This document shows positions 23,808 through 31,921 of a DNA stretch of 36,686 bases, piece by piece. Made by a program: the position numbers and the translations under genes. A model generated the notes under the pieces. That model ran no database searches. It worked only from the letters and a program-made list of their open reading frames with translations, and was not told where the DNA came from. How positions within the stretch are numbered: the stretch's first letter is position 1; every line of letters begins with the position of its first letter. The stretch comes from DAMCAP01 sp032059445 (lineage in GTDB: Bacteria > Bacillota > Clostridia > Oscillospirales > Ruminococcaceae), in NCBI GenBank assembly GCA_032059445.1, contig DAMCAP010000025.1, positions 1 through 36,686 of the forward strand, written 5' to 3'.

Positions 23808-24254
23808 TTATATGATTCTCTCGACAATCAGCTTAACTCCGCTGATATCTTTGACAAGTACGCGGTCACCTACAGGGATAATCTCCCCATCCTCAGAGCG
23901 AGCAGCCCAATCCAAGCCTTCAAGGTGGACTCTACCCTCATCCAGGTGGTTGTTGATCTCGTGGATTACACTTGCAATTTTTCCGATGTTTAGATCAGCG
24001 TTGGTAGCGGTTCTTTTGGTCATAAGCACTTTTTTGACCAAAGGACGTGTAATTGCCAGAGAAACAGTAGATACCGCAAAGAATGTGACTACCTGAAACC
24101 AAAACGGTGCACCCATAGCAGCTGGCAGTATCGCCGCAACCGAGCCTACAGCAAACCAAATAGCCACAAGATCTATTGTGATCGCTTCGCCTATGCCCAA
24201 TATCACAGCCAGAGCAAGCCATATAACCGGCATATAGGGAAGTAATTTATCCAT
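23808..24254 (-). CDS. NfeD-like membrane protein
   Basis: A 148-residue protein with three to four membrane segments (about 5-25, 28-50 and 53-70) and a C-terminal OB-fold domain (about 85-148: NIGKIASVIHEINNHLDEGRVHLEGLDWAARSE, then VGDRVLVKDISG). This is the short NfeD form without the ClpP-like protease domain. NfeD partners SPFH proteins in the membrane, and the SPFH gene follows by 41 nt. It sits 119 nt after a PadR-type regulator gene. Confidence 0.9.
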   Translation of the reverse strand: MDKLLPYMPVIWLALAVILGIGEAITIDLVAIWFAVGSVAAILPAAMGAPFWFQVVTFFAVSTVSLAITRPLVKKVLMTKRTATNADLNIGKIASVIHEINNHLDEGRVHLEGLDWAARSEDGEIIPVGDRVLVKDISGVKLIVERII

Positions 24255-24373
24255 AATCGCCCTCCAATATTACCCCATAAGCAAAGCCTATGGTAAATTG
24301 CCCTTCGCCGTAGGCGGGGCATATAATAACCTTCAACCGGCAACGAAATCACTAGTTTCGTTATAACTTTATT

Positions 24374-24727
24374 TTACATCAAAACCTCAGTAATGTCCAT
24401 ACAGTTTTTAGTAAAATCTGCTATAACCGCCAGCTCTTGCAGCCTGTTGCACTCTGCGGTCAAGATCTTTTGACCGGTAGGAGTTATTTTATAGAGTTTC
24501 CTGCGATCCACCTCACTGATTACTTCGATTAAACCGTCTTGCTCCATCTTATAAAGTATGGTATATACCGTCCCCGCGCCAAGGCTCACACGCCCCGAGG
24601 TGATTTCGGCTACTCGCTGCATGATCCCATAACCATGGCGCTCATCCAAAAGACTGGATAGCAGCAAAAAGCTGGGCTCAGACAATGGTATGTAGCTTTT
24701 TAATAGCTTCTCCATTCGCTCGTTCAT
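24374..24727 (-). CDS. PadR-family transcription regulator
   Basis: A 117-residue repressor with an N-terminal winged helix of PadR type: EPSFLLLSSLLDERHGYGIMQRV, then LGAGTVYTILYKMEQDGLIE and VDRRKLYKITPTGQ, with a C-terminal helix for dimerisation. The start is the ATG at 24727, eight bases after GGGAGG; an upstream frame extends into the operators and is not used. Two near-identical palindromes sit at its promoter, so it almost certainly represses itself. PadR proteins often control a neighbouring membrane or transport gene and respond to a small ligand; here nfeD and SPFH genes lie immediately downstream. Confidence 0.92.
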   Translation of the reverse strand: MNERMEKLLKSYIPLSEPSFLLLSSLLDERHGYGIMQRVAEITSGRVSLGAGTVYTILYKMEQDGLIEVISEVDRRKLYKITPTGQKILTAECNRLQELAVIADFTKNCMDITEVLM

Positions 24728-24746
24728 ATTGATAACCTCCCTGGGA

Positions 24747-24803
24747 TATATCGAAGCATGATATATTTTACTACAGTATATCACGTTTCGATATAACAGT
24801 CAA
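24747..24803 (-). promoter_or_regulatory. padR promoter with two copies of a 19-bp palindromic operator
   Basis: On the minus strand there is a -35 TTGACT (24798-24803), a 17-bp spacer and a -10 TATACT (24775-24780). Two sites of the form TATATC-N7-GATATA lie at 24747-24765 and 24777-24795, 30 bp apart. One fills the spacer and reaches into the -10, the other lies just downstream of the start of transcription. This is a textbook arrangement for autorepression. Confidence 0.8.
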
Positions 24804-24851
24804 TAGCATAATATAGTATTAAATGACTGTGTTATCACTTGCCGATTTTGC

Positions 24852-25388
24852 TTATAGTACCAGCTCTAACTGGCAATCGCAGGGCTCTTTTTCCACCAGT
24901 CGACTACAATACTCCTTCGCTTCTATGCAACCCTGCCCACGATAAAAGCCTTGGCTTTCTTCACTGGAGTGGGTAGAGATATAGAGCTTTTTGGCACCGA
25001 GGCTACGAGCAGCCTGAGCAGCCAGCGCCAGCAGCACCTTACCAATCCCACGCCCACGCTTTGGGTAGCTGGTGTGTAGAGAGGAGAGCTGGATATATCG
25101 ATGATCTCCTCCAAAGATCTCCCCCTCTATCGACGCAAAGCCCGCCAGAGTATCCCCCTCAAACGCAGCCAATACTACACCGCCATCCTTTATGGTGCCC
25201 TGCAAGCACTCTACCAATACAGCATAGTCTTCCTCTCCCCAATTTTCGATAAAGGGGATATCTTTAAGCAGCCACTGCCCATTTTCCTTACGCCAGCAGC
25301 GCTTTACCTCCTGATAACGCTCAAACCCCTTAAAAAGATCTCGGGTTATCTCCTCTGCTTGTAGTCTTCGATAAATGATTCCCTCCAA
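24852..25388 (-). CDS. GNAT-family N-acetyltransferase (TTG start)
   Basis: A 178-residue cytosolic acetyltransferase. The acetyl-CoA motif RGRGIGKVLL (about 111-120) is intact and is followed by the YISTHSSEESQGFYRGQGC segment typical of GNATs. The start is a TTG at 25386-25388, six bases after GGAGGAG; no better start is visible. Substrate cannot be inferred. It lies on the same strand as groEL but behind a terminator, and is not part of that operon. Confidence 0.88.
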   Translation of the reverse strand: MEGIIYRRLQAEEITRDLFKGFERYQEVKRCWRKENGQWLLKDIPFIENWGEEDYAVLVECLQGTIKDGGVVLAAFEGDTLAGFASIEGEIFGGDHRYIQLSSLHTSYPKRGRGIGKVLLALAAQAARSLGAKKLYISTHSSEESQGFYRGQGCIEAKEYCSRLVEKEPCDCQLELVL

Positions 25389-25410
25389 ATACGCTCCTCC
25401 TGTCTTTTGG

Positions 25411-25445
25411 TAAAAAAGGCGAGATGCATCGCACCTCGCCTTTTT
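25411..25445 (-). terminator. Intrinsic terminator of groESL
   Basis: An 11-bp stem AAAAAGGCGAG (25413-25423) with CTCGCCTTTTT (25435-25445), ending in a T run on the minus strand, about 23 nt after the groEL stop. Confidence 0.9.
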
Positions 25446-25468
25446 ACTACCTACAAATTGTCGATCTA

Positions 25469-27091
25469 TTAATACATTGGGTTCATGCCTGGGTTTGGCA
25501 TAGCGGGCTCATCCTTGGCTTCTTCCGAAATCAGAGACTCGGTGGTCAGCACCATAGCAGCTACACTAGCTGCGTTTTGCAGAGCACTACGGCTAACCTT
25601 GGTGGGGTCGACGATGCCGGCTTCCATCATATCGCCATAGGTCTCCTTGTATGCGTCAAAGCCATAGCCTACACGGCGAGCGCGCTTGATCTTGTCGATG
25701 ATTACAGAGCCCTCAAGACCTGCATTGGCAGCGATCTGGCGGATTGGCTCCTCAAGAGCACGCAGCACAATTCTTACACCGGTCTTTTCGTCACCCTCAC
25801 AGGTGCTCAGCAGCTTCTCAACCACAGGGATTGCATTGAGCAATGCCACGCCGCCACCAGCTACGATACCCTCTTCTACAGCAGCCTTCGTAGCAGCCAG
25901 AGCGTCCTCGATGCGCAGCTTCTTTTCCTTCATTTCGATCTCGGTTGCAGCGCCCACCTTGATTACTGCTACACCGCCTGCCAGCTTTGCCAGACGCTCC
26001 TGCAGCTTCTCACGGTCAAACTCAGAGGTGGTGTTCTCCAGCTCGTTTCTGATCTGGGTGATACGCCCTGTGATATCCTCACGCTTGCCATAACCATCTA
26101 CGATGATGGTGTGCTCCTTAGTGATCTTTACCTGTCTAGCACGGCCCAGCTGATCCATAGTAGCGGATTTGAGATCTAAGCCGATTTCTTCACTGATAAC
26201 CTGACCGCCTGTGAGAGCAGCAATATCTCTGAGCATCTCCTTGCGGCGCTCGCCAAAGCCGGGAGCCTTGACAGCGATGCAGGTAAAGGTGCCTCTGAGC
26301 TTATTAAGGATCAGAGTGGAGAGAGCCTCACCCTCTACATCCTCAGCGATGATGATCAGCTTCTTGCCGGTCTGCACGATCTCCTCAAGGACAGGCAGGA
26401 TCTCCTGAATGGATGCAATCTTCTTGTCGGTGATCAGGATCAAAGCATCTTCTACGACTGCTTCCATCTTCTCGGTATCGGTAACCATGTAAGGGGTGAT
26501 ATAGCCTCTATCAAACTGCATTCCCTCTACGACTTCGGAGTAGGTTTCAGCAGTCTTAGACTCTTCAATGGTGATTACACCATCAGCAGAGACCTTTTCC
26601 ATAGCTTCTGCAATCAGAGTACCGATAAACTCGTCACCAGCAGATACAGTTGCTACTCTAGCAATATCCTCAGTGCCGCTTACCTTCTTGGAGTTGGCCT
26701 TGATCGCATCTACAGCCACATCTACAGCCTTCTGGATACCTCTCTTTATAACCATTGGGTTAGCACCAGCAGTTACGTTCTTCATGCCCTCACGCACCAA
26801 TGCCTGTGCCAGCAGGGTTGCGGTAGTAGTACCGTCACCGGCTGCATCGTTGGTCTTGGTAGCAACCTCTTTTACAAGCTGTGCGCCCATATTTTCAAAA
26901 GGATCGGTCAGCTCGATCTCCTTGGCGATGGTTACACCGTCGTTGGTGATGAGTGGTGCACCAAACTTACGATCTAGCACTACATTTCTTCCCTTAGGGC
27001 CAAGGGTAATCTTAACGGTATCTGCCAGGCAGTCAATACCCTTTTGCAGCGACTTTCTGGCGTCTGCTCCATAGCTAATAATCTTTGCCAT
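25469..27091 (-). CDS. groEL: Chaperonin GroEL (Hsp60)
   Basis: A 540-residue chaperonin subunit of normal length. Landmarks are TLGPKGRNVVLDRKFGAP, the ATP site DGTTTATLLAQA, and GGVAVIKVGAATEIEMKEKK. The C-terminus ends in a Gly/Met-rich tail (NPGMNPMY), the usual flexible tail. It forms the folding cage with GroES, encoded 38 nt upstream. Expression is set by the CIRCE operator at the groES promoter. Confidence 0.99.
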   Translation of the reverse strand: MAKIISYGADARKSLQKGIDCLADTVKITLGPKGRNVVLDRKFGAPLITNDGVTIAKEIELTDPFENMGAQLVKEVATKTNDAAGDGTTTATLLAQALVREGMKNVTAGANPMVIKRGIQKAVDVAVDAIKANSKKVSGTEDIARVATVSAGDEFIGTLIAEAMEKVSADGVITIEESKTAETYSEVVEGMQFDRGYITPYMVTDTEKMEAVVEDALILITDKKIASIQEILPVLEEIVQTGKKLIIIAEDVEGEALSTLILNKLRGTFTCIAVKAPGFGERRKEMLRDIAALTGGQVISEEIGLDLKSATMDQLGRARQVKITKEHTIIVDGYGKREDITGRITQIRNELENTTSEFDREKLQERLAKLAGGVAVIKVGAATEIEMKEKKLRIEDALAATKAAVEEGIVAGGGVALLNAIPVVEKLLSTCEGDEKTGVRIVLRALEEPIRQIAANAGLEGSVIIDKIKRARRVGYGFDAYKETYGDMMEAGIVDPTKVSRSALQNAASVAAMVLTTESLISEEAKDEPAMPNPGMNPMY

Positions 27092-27129
27092 ATACTATAA
27101 CACTCCAATTCTTTTATTATGCAATCAGA

Positions 27130-27414
27130 CTACTCTACGATCGCCAAGATATCATCCTGACGAAGGATGGTATACTCCACACCGTCAATCTTAACCTCGG
27201 TGCCGGCATACTTGCTGATCAATACGCTGTCATCAACCTTGACATGCATGGTTACCTGCTTGCCTTCTACTACTCCGCCGGGACCTACGGCAACTACCTT
27301 GGCAACCTGTGGCTTTTCCTTAGCTGCTCCCGATAGAATGATACCGCTCTTGGTGGTTTCCTCAGCCTCTACCATCTTAATAACTACACGGTCTGCAAGT
27401 GGCTTGATCTTCAC
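27130..27414 (-). CDS. groES: Co-chaperonin GroES (Hsp10)
   Basis: A 94-residue co-chaperonin of normal length. It begins MKIKPLADRVVIKMVEAEE and has the mobile loop TTKSGIILSGAAKEKPQ and the roof segment VVEGKQVTM. It caps the GroEL ring. AATGGAGGA precedes the ATG. It is the first gene of the heat-shock operon, controlled by CIRCE. Confidence 0.99.
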   Translation of the reverse strand: MKIKPLADRVVIKMVEAEETTKSGIILSGAAKEKPQVAKVVAVGPGGVVEGKQVTMHVKVDDSVLISKYAGTEVKIDGVEYTILRQDDILAIVE

Positions 27415-27504
27415 AACAATTCCTCCATTTAACTTAGTTTATCGTTGGATAAGCAGTAAAACCCTGCTCACCTGCTCTAAAAGCAGAGCGTAATTGTAAC
27501 AATA

Positions 27505-27531
27505 TTAGCACTCTGTTATCTCGAGTGCTAA
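27505..27531 (-). promoter_or_regulatory. CIRCE operator (HrcA site)
   Basis: A perfect inverted repeat TTAGCACTC (27505-27513), 9-bp spacer, GAGTGCTAA (27523-27531). This matches the CIRCE consensus exactly. HrcA bound here represses groESL outside heat shock. The hrcA gene is not in this window. Confidence 0.98.
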
Positions 27532-27535
27532 CTAT

Positions 27536-27563
27536 ATTTTACCCCATTCTATAAAAAAATCAA
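27536..27563 (-). promoter_or_regulatory. groESL promoter
   Basis: On the minus strand there is a -35 TTGATT (27558-27563), a 16-bp spacer and a -10 TAAAAT (27536-27541). The CIRCE operator starts five bases after the -10, covering the transcription start. Confidence 0.85.
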
Positions 27564-27655
27564 GAGGGTTTTTAAGTTTTCCCAAACATTTTACAATAAT
27601 TTAAAAATTAACCCTACCAATCTATAGTATTTCGGCAAAAAGTGCCCCTTAATCA

Positions 27656-28405
27656 TCAAATTAAATATATACTTAAGGACATCACAAGCACCCCTAGGAG
27701 CGCACCAAACGACATCGATCTAAATCCCCCCGTCTGACAGGAAGAAGGGATCAGCTCCCAGATCGCTACATAGAGCATCAAACCACTAACCACCGCCATG
27801 GTGTACTCAAGCAGCAAAGGACCAACAAGCGGCCCTATAACCATCCAAGCCAGCACTCCGCCCAGTGGCTCCGCCAATCCCGACAAAAAAGCATAGCCAA
27901 TCCCCTTACCTGCCTTGCCTGTAGCAGTATAAATCGGCAAAGCAACTGCGATCCCCTCCGGGATATTGTGCATGCCGATTGCCAACGCCAAAGAAACACC
28001 CATCCCAGTGTCGGTAGCACCACTTACATATACAGCTGTGCCCTCAGGCAGGTTGTGGGCGATTAAAGAGATCATCGAAAAAATCCCCAGGCGATACATC
28101 CCCTTAGAGCTGCCAAGCTCAGCCTGCGGGATAAAGGTATCAATCAAGCCGCCGATCAGCATCCCCGCAATGACCGCCACCATAATAAAGACTGCACCGA
28201 CCGTCTCTCCGATTTTACCAGAGAGAATCTCTATAGCATTGGGGAGGATATCAGACAGCGAAACCGTGATCATAATACCAGCGGAAAACCCAAGCGCTCC
28301 GCCTATATAAGCTTTGCCACGATCTTTTAGTAAGACCCCAATTATTCCTCCAATACCGGTGCATAAGCCTGCTGCCAAACTTAGCCCAAGTGCAAACACA
28401 TTCAT
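27656..28405 (-). CDS. ZIP-family divalent metal transporter
   Basis: A 249-residue integral membrane protein with about eight predicted helices. The metal-binding helices carry HNLPEG and HNIPEG, hallmarks of the ZupT-like branch. ZIP proteins import zinc and other divalent metals. The start is the ATG at 28405, seven bases after AGGGGG; a GTG two codons earlier is too close. It is monocistronic, on the same strand as the transketolase genes but with a terminator between them. Three 11-bp-spaced GTCTA repeats lie in the upstream region. Confidence 0.9.
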   Translation of the reverse strand: MNVFALGLSLAAGLCTGIGGIIGVLLKDRGKAYIGGALGFSAGIMITVSLSDILPNAIEILSGKIGETVGAVFIMVAVIAGMLIGGLIDTFIPQAELGSSKGMYRLGIFSMISLIAHNLPEGTAVYVSGATDTGMGVSLALAIGMHNIPEGIAVALPIYTATGKAGKGIGYAFLSGLAEPLGGVLAWMVIGPLVGPLLLEYTMAVVSGLMLYVAIWELIPSSCQTGGFRSMSFGALLGVLVMSLSIYLI

Positions 28406-28524
28406 CCTCACACCCCCTAGGCTAACCTATGAGCCTTTTTCCCAACTTATAACCGAATGACACAGCATTTCGACGTATCCCATGCCAGTAGGGTCATCAG
28501 GGTGTGAGGTTTGACGTTCCGTGA

Positions 28525-28551
28525 GTCTACACCAAGTCTATACTAGGTCTA
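28525..28551. repeat. Three 11-bp-spaced GTCTA direct repeats
   Basis: GTCTA occurs at 28525, 28536 and 28547, each exactly one helical turn apart, about 120 bp upstream of the ZIP transporter start. This is the layout of a binding array for a regulator that contacts one face of the DNA. No matching promoter is clear. Confidence 0.4.
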
Positions 28552-28622
28552 ACCATGCAGTTTCTTCTTTATTGGCAACAGCAGTTGGCTACCTTTGCCC
28601 TCAAGCCACAAAGAACAACAAA

Positions 28623-28646
28623 ACCCCGATACCTAGGTACCGGGGT
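28623..28646 (-). terminator. Intrinsic terminator of the transketolase operon
   Basis: A hairpin ACCCCGATACC/TAGGTACCGGGGT with one mismatched pair and almost no loop, followed on the minus strand by TTTTGTTGTT, 26 nt past the stop codon. Confidence 0.85.
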
Positions 28647-28671
28647 CACGCATTTAAATCAGGAATGTGAT

Positions 28672-29640
28672 TTACTTTGCCTTGCGAGCGATGACACGCT
28701 GCGCAGCTTCTACGATCTTATCAGGGGTTAGACCAAAGCGCTCTCTGAGGTAATTCTCAGGGCCTACCTCACCAAATACATCCTTGACGCCTACCATCTC
28801 TACAGGAGCAGGGCAATTTGCCACTACCACTTCACTGACGGCACTGCCAAGACCATTGATCACGCTGTGGTTTTCGCAGGTAACGATGCAGCCTGTGTCG
28901 GCAATAGCCTCGATAATCGCCTGCTTATCAATAGGCTTAATGGTAAACATATCAAGCACTCTTGCTGTTACACCCTGCTCTTCTAGCAGCTGTGCAGCCT
29001 TCAGCGCCTCAGCCACCATAATGCCCGAAGCAATCAGCGTTACATCCTTACCATCTCTAAGCTTTGCTGCCTTGCCGATCTCAAACTGAGACCCTGCCTC
29101 ATAAACCTTAGGGCCGCTCTTGCGCACGATACGGATGTAGAAGATACCATACTGCTTTGCAGCTGCCTCCAGCGCCCACTGAAGCGACAGACCATCAGCA
29201 GGCTCTAAGATGGTGATTTCGGGGATATTGCGCATGATACCCACATCCTCAAAGGGCATATGAGTTCCGCCGTTAAAAGCTGCACACACACCGGGGTCAC
29301 TACCGATGATCTTGACATTTGCCTTGGCATATGCACAGGACAAAAACACCTGATCATAGCAGCGGCGGGTCGCAAAAGGACCAAAAGAGTAAACAAAAGG
29401 AACCTTGCCTGTTAGCGAAAGACCTGCTGCAACACCCGCCATATTTGCTTCTGCAATACCTACATTGAGGCCTCTGTCGGGGTATGTCTTTAAGAAGTTG
29501 CCCATAGATACGGTACCGACTAGGTCAGCACCCAAAAACATAATATTCTGATCAGCGTTTGCCAGCTCAATCATCTTTTCGCTGAAATACGCACGCATTT
29601 CTTTTGAATCTTTACCGATTTCTTTTGCAACATTAATCAT
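28672..29640 (-). CDS. Transketolase, C-terminal subunit
   Basis: A 322-residue subunit carrying the pyrimidine-binding and C-terminal domains of transketolase (SKEMRAYFSEKMIELANADQ, then GIAEANMAGVAAGLSLTGK with the catalytic Glu, and SFGPFATRRCYDQV). It works with the N-terminal subunit encoded just upstream, whose stop overlaps this start by 8 nt. Split transketolases are common in Clostridia. The pair transfers two-carbon units in the non-oxidative pentose phosphate pathway. Confidence 0.95.
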   Translation of the reverse strand: MINVAKEIGKDSKEMRAYFSEKMIELANADQNIMFLGADLVGTVSMGNFLKTYPDRGLNVGIAEANMAGVAAGLSLTGKVPFVYSFGPFATRRCYDQVFLSCAYAKANVKIIGSDPGVCAAFNGGTHMPFEDVGIMRNIPEITILEPADGLSLQWALEAAAKQYGIFYIRIVRKSGPKVYEAGSQFEIGKAAKLRDGKDVTLIASGIMVAEALKAAQLLEEQGVTARVLDMFTIKPIDKQAIIEAIADTGCIVTCENHSVINGLGSAVSEVVVANCPAPVEMVGVKDVFGEVGPENYLRERFGLTPDKIVEAAQRVIARKAK

Positions 29641-30481
29641 TGTTTGCCACCACCTTTGCTAGTTCTGCATGAAGAGCCTCAAGTCCTTCTTTCATCTGCT
29701 CCGCCGAAATGGTCACGCTGTGGTTGTTGACCACATCCTCAGCAAAGGAGCAGCCTCTTGCCTTGACGGTGTCTAGCACGATGCAGGTGGGCTTATTGGC
29801 AGCCTTAGCATCCTTAATTGCCGCAGATATTGCTCTAATGTCATGTCCGTCGACTACTACAGATTCAAGACCAAAAGCACGCATGCGCTCCTCAGCATTG
29901 CTGAAGTCTACGATGTCGGTGACATAGCCGTCTAGCTGCTTCTTGTTATCATCTACGAAGGTGATGAGATTGGTCAGGTTGTGCTGTGCCACAAAGGACA
30001 TCGCCTCCCAGACCTGACCCTCTTGCAGCTCGCCATCACCTAGGATTAGATAGGTGTAGTTATCCTTCTTGCTTAGGCGATTGCCATAAGCAATACCCGC
30101 AGCTGCAGATGAACCCTGACCCAGAGAGCCTGTAGTCATATCAACACCGGGGGTCAGCAGACGGTCGCAGTGGCTAGGAAGTGTGGTGCCGGGGGTATTA
30201 ATCTTGAGCAGCTCTTCTTTGGGGAAGTATCCCTTGATTGCAAGGGCTGCATATATAGCAGGGCCAGCGTGCCCCTTAGAGCAGACCAGCCAGTCCCTGT
30301 CTTCCCAATTAGGATTTGCAGGGTCTATTTTCATCTCATCTCCGTATAGCACCGCCAACAGCTCAGCAATCGAAAAAGAACCTCCAATATGCCCGAAGCC
30401 CAGTGTGCCAAGCCCAGTCAGCGTTTGTATTCTTATTTCACAAGCAAGCGCTTTTAGTTCTTGCAGCTTTTTTGCGTCCAT
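29633..30481 (-). CDS. Transketolase, N-terminal (TPP-binding) subunit
   Basis: A 282-residue subunit with the thiamine pyrophosphate motif GDGELQEGQVWEA (starting at 148) through VDDNKKQLDG, and upstream HIGGSFSIAELLAVLYGD and SKGHAGPA. The start is the ATG at 30481, seven bases after GGAGG; the longer frame upstream has no ribosome binding site. It is the first gene of a two-gene operon with the C-terminal subunit. The subunit boundary is normal for the split form and is not a frameshift. Confidence 0.95.
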   Translation of the reverse strand: MDAKKLQELKALACEIRIQTLTGLGTLGFGHIGGSFSIAELLAVLYGDEMKIDPANPNWEDRDWLVCSKGHAGPAIYAALAIKGYFPKEELLKINTPGTTLPSHCDRLLTPGVDMTTGSLGQGSSAAAGIAYGNRLSKKDNYTYLILGDGELQEGQVWEAMSFVAQHNLTNLITFVDDNKKQLDGYVTDIVDFSNAEERMRAFGLESVVVDGHDIRAISAAIKDAKAANKPTCIVLDTVKARGCSFAEDVVNNHSVTISAEQMKEGLEALHAELAKVVANND

Positions 30482-30510
30482 ATTTGCACCTCCAGTATTT
30501 TTACTTTGTA

Positions 30511-30539
30511 AGTATATCACAGCATAGTAGTCATTTCAA
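30511..30539 (-). promoter_or_regulatory. Transketolase operon promoter
   Basis: On the minus strand there is a -35 TTGAAA (30534-30539), a 17-bp spacer and a -10 TATACT (30511-30516), about 30 nt before the start codon. Confidence 0.8.
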
Positions 30540-30649
30540 TGAATTATTGCATTTTGTAACAATATTTCCACCACACAATGACAGCACTATGCTAGTATAC
30601 CCAGCCGACAGCCGCAGATTTATTACAGCCACAAAACTTTGCAAACCCC

Positions 30650-30678
30650 TTGCATTCAACAGTAGTTTATAGTATAAT
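30650..30678 (+). promoter_or_regulatory. tRNA-Leu promoter
   Basis: The -35 is TTGCAT (30650-30655), the spacer 17 bp and the -10 a perfect TATAAT (30673-30678), about 32 nt before the mature tRNA. Confidence 0.85.
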
Positions 30679-30709
30679 AACTTCTGCGGCAACCACGCAG
30701 TATATACAA

Positions 30710-30791
30710 GCCGGTGTGGCGGAATGGCAGACGCATACGACTCAAAATCGTACGGGAAACCATGTCGGTTCGAGTCCGACCACCGGCACCA
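30710..30791 (+). tRNA. tRNA-Leu (anticodon CAA)
   Basis: The cloverleaf is complete. The acceptor GCCGGTG pairs with CACCGGC (30781-30787), the anticodon loop CTCAAAA gives anticodon CAA at 30743-30745, the T arm is GTCGG-TTCGAGT-CCGAC, and a long variable arm marks a class II tRNA. CCA is encoded (30789-30791). CAA reads UUG leucine codons. Confidence 0.97.
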
Positions 30792-30834
30792 AAAGACCTA
30801 CTTTTCCGTCAAGGAAAAAGTAGGTCTTTTTTTT
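30791..30834 (+). terminator. Intrinsic terminator of tRNA-Leu
   Basis: AGACCTACTTTTCC (30794-30807) pairs with GGAAAAAGTAGGTCT (30813-30827) with one bulge, followed by a T run to 30834. Confidence 0.92.
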
Positions 30835-30899
30835 GCACTCTTTTCTGTGATATATTAAACATAAGATTATTTATATATTGTTTGTGAGGATGTGATTTT

Positions 30900-31190
30900 A
30901 TGGAAAAGATAATTAGTTGCTGTGGCGTTGTTTGTTCTGATTGTGAATATTACCCGAATGATTGTGGAGGTTGTCATAAAATAAAAGGTGAAGCCTTTTG
31001 GCTAACATATACCAGTGGGGAAATCTGTGATATTTATGATTGCTGTATAAACAAAAAGCAATTTACTCACTGTGGAAAGTGTTCTTCATTACCATGTGAA
31101 TTTTACTTGAACTCTAATGACCCAACCAAAAGCAAAGAAGAAAATGAAAGCATTTTACATAATCAACTTACTCAACTGATAAGCATGTAG
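30900..31190 (+). CDS. DUF3795 cysteine-rich protein
   Basis: A 96-residue protein with eleven to twelve cysteines in the DUF3795 pattern: CCGVVCSDCEYYPNDCGGCHK, then CGKCSSLPCEFY. The family is thought to bind metal, probably zinc, but its function is unknown. GAGGATG lies upstream of the ATG with a slightly long gap. It is the first gene after the tRNA-Leu terminator, and its base composition is clearly more AT-rich than the purine genes, as is that of the next two genes. A second member of the family follows. Confidence 0.85.
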   Translation: MEKIISCCGVVCSDCEYYPNDCGGCHKIKGEAFWLTYTSGEICDIYDCCINKKQFTHCGKCSSLPCEFYLNSNDPTKSKEENESILHNQLTQLISM

Positions 31191-31345
31191 ATTATTAGCT
31201 TAATGTGTCGTGTTTGTTCAAAAGCACTCTGATAAAACGTCCTCACATCTACAACTACCAGCTCATTCAATAGGATAATCTGTTTTTATGATATTGTCCT
31301 ATTAAAGACTATTATTTATATCTTCCACGAAGGAGGAGTCATACT

Positions 31346-31759
31346 ATGAAAATGCCAAAAGAAGCAATAGAAACGATTATGTTTGCTCCTTGTGGAATGA
31401 ATTGCATGGTTTGTTATAAGCACTGCTATAGCAAAAAGCCATGTGCTGGTTGCTTAAACAGTGATAAGGGGAAACCAGAACACTGCCGCAAGTGCAGAAT
31501 TAAAGACTGTGTTGGTAAACAAGGTGTTTCGTATTGCTATCAATGTGGCGAGTACCCATGTAAACAAATTACAAATCTCGAAAAAAGCTATAGAACAAAA
31601 TATAAAACTAGTCTAATGCAGAACAGTCAGTTCGTCAAAGAAAATGGTTTGAATGAATTTATGAAGCAGCAAAAAGAAAGATATACTTGTCCTTCTTGTG
31701 GTGGAGTAATTTCTATTCACGATTTAGCGTGTAGTGAATGCCAATGGCATGTAAAATAA
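31346..31759 (+). CDS. DUF3795 cysteine-rich protein, second paralogue
   Basis: A 137-residue protein with the DUF3795 cysteine pattern (APCGMNCMVCYKHCYSKKPC, then CRKCRIKDCVGKQG and CGEYPC) and an extra C-terminal zinc ribbon-like CPSCGG...CSEC pair (about 114-132). It probably binds zinc. GAAGGAGGAG lies well placed before the ATG. It is a distant paralogue of the gene 156 nt upstream, in the same AT-rich patch, and ends at a terminator. Function unknown. Confidence 0.85.
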   Translation: MKMPKEAIETIMFAPCGMNCMVCYKHCYSKKPCAGCLNSDKGKPEHCRKCRIKDCVGKQGVSYCYQCGEYPCKQITNLEKSYRTKYKTSLMQNSQFVKENGLNEFMKQQKERYTCPSCGGVISIHDLACSECQWHVK

Positions 31760-31826
31760 GCATCATCGTATAAGCTCAAGTAATCTCTAAATAAACCTCG
31801 TTTTTGTATGACCTTTATTCAACAAA

Positions 31827-31862
31827 GGCCTATCCCACTTTCAGGAAGATAGGTCTTTTTTT
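31827..31862 (+). terminator. Intrinsic terminator after the second DUF3795 gene
   Basis: GGCCTATC (31827-31834) pairs with GATAGGTC (31848-31855), with one G-U wobble, then seven T. Confidence 0.8.
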
Positions 31863-31921
31863 GTGCCGATAAGCATGATATAATCAGAATCAAAGATGAT
31901 TTATATGTGGAGGGGTGTGAA

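Noticed and set aside
29633..29640. Transketolase split as a possible frameshifted single gene
   Set aside because: The 8-nt overlap with separate start and ribosome binding site and the domain boundary are standard for two-subunit transketolases in Clostridia.
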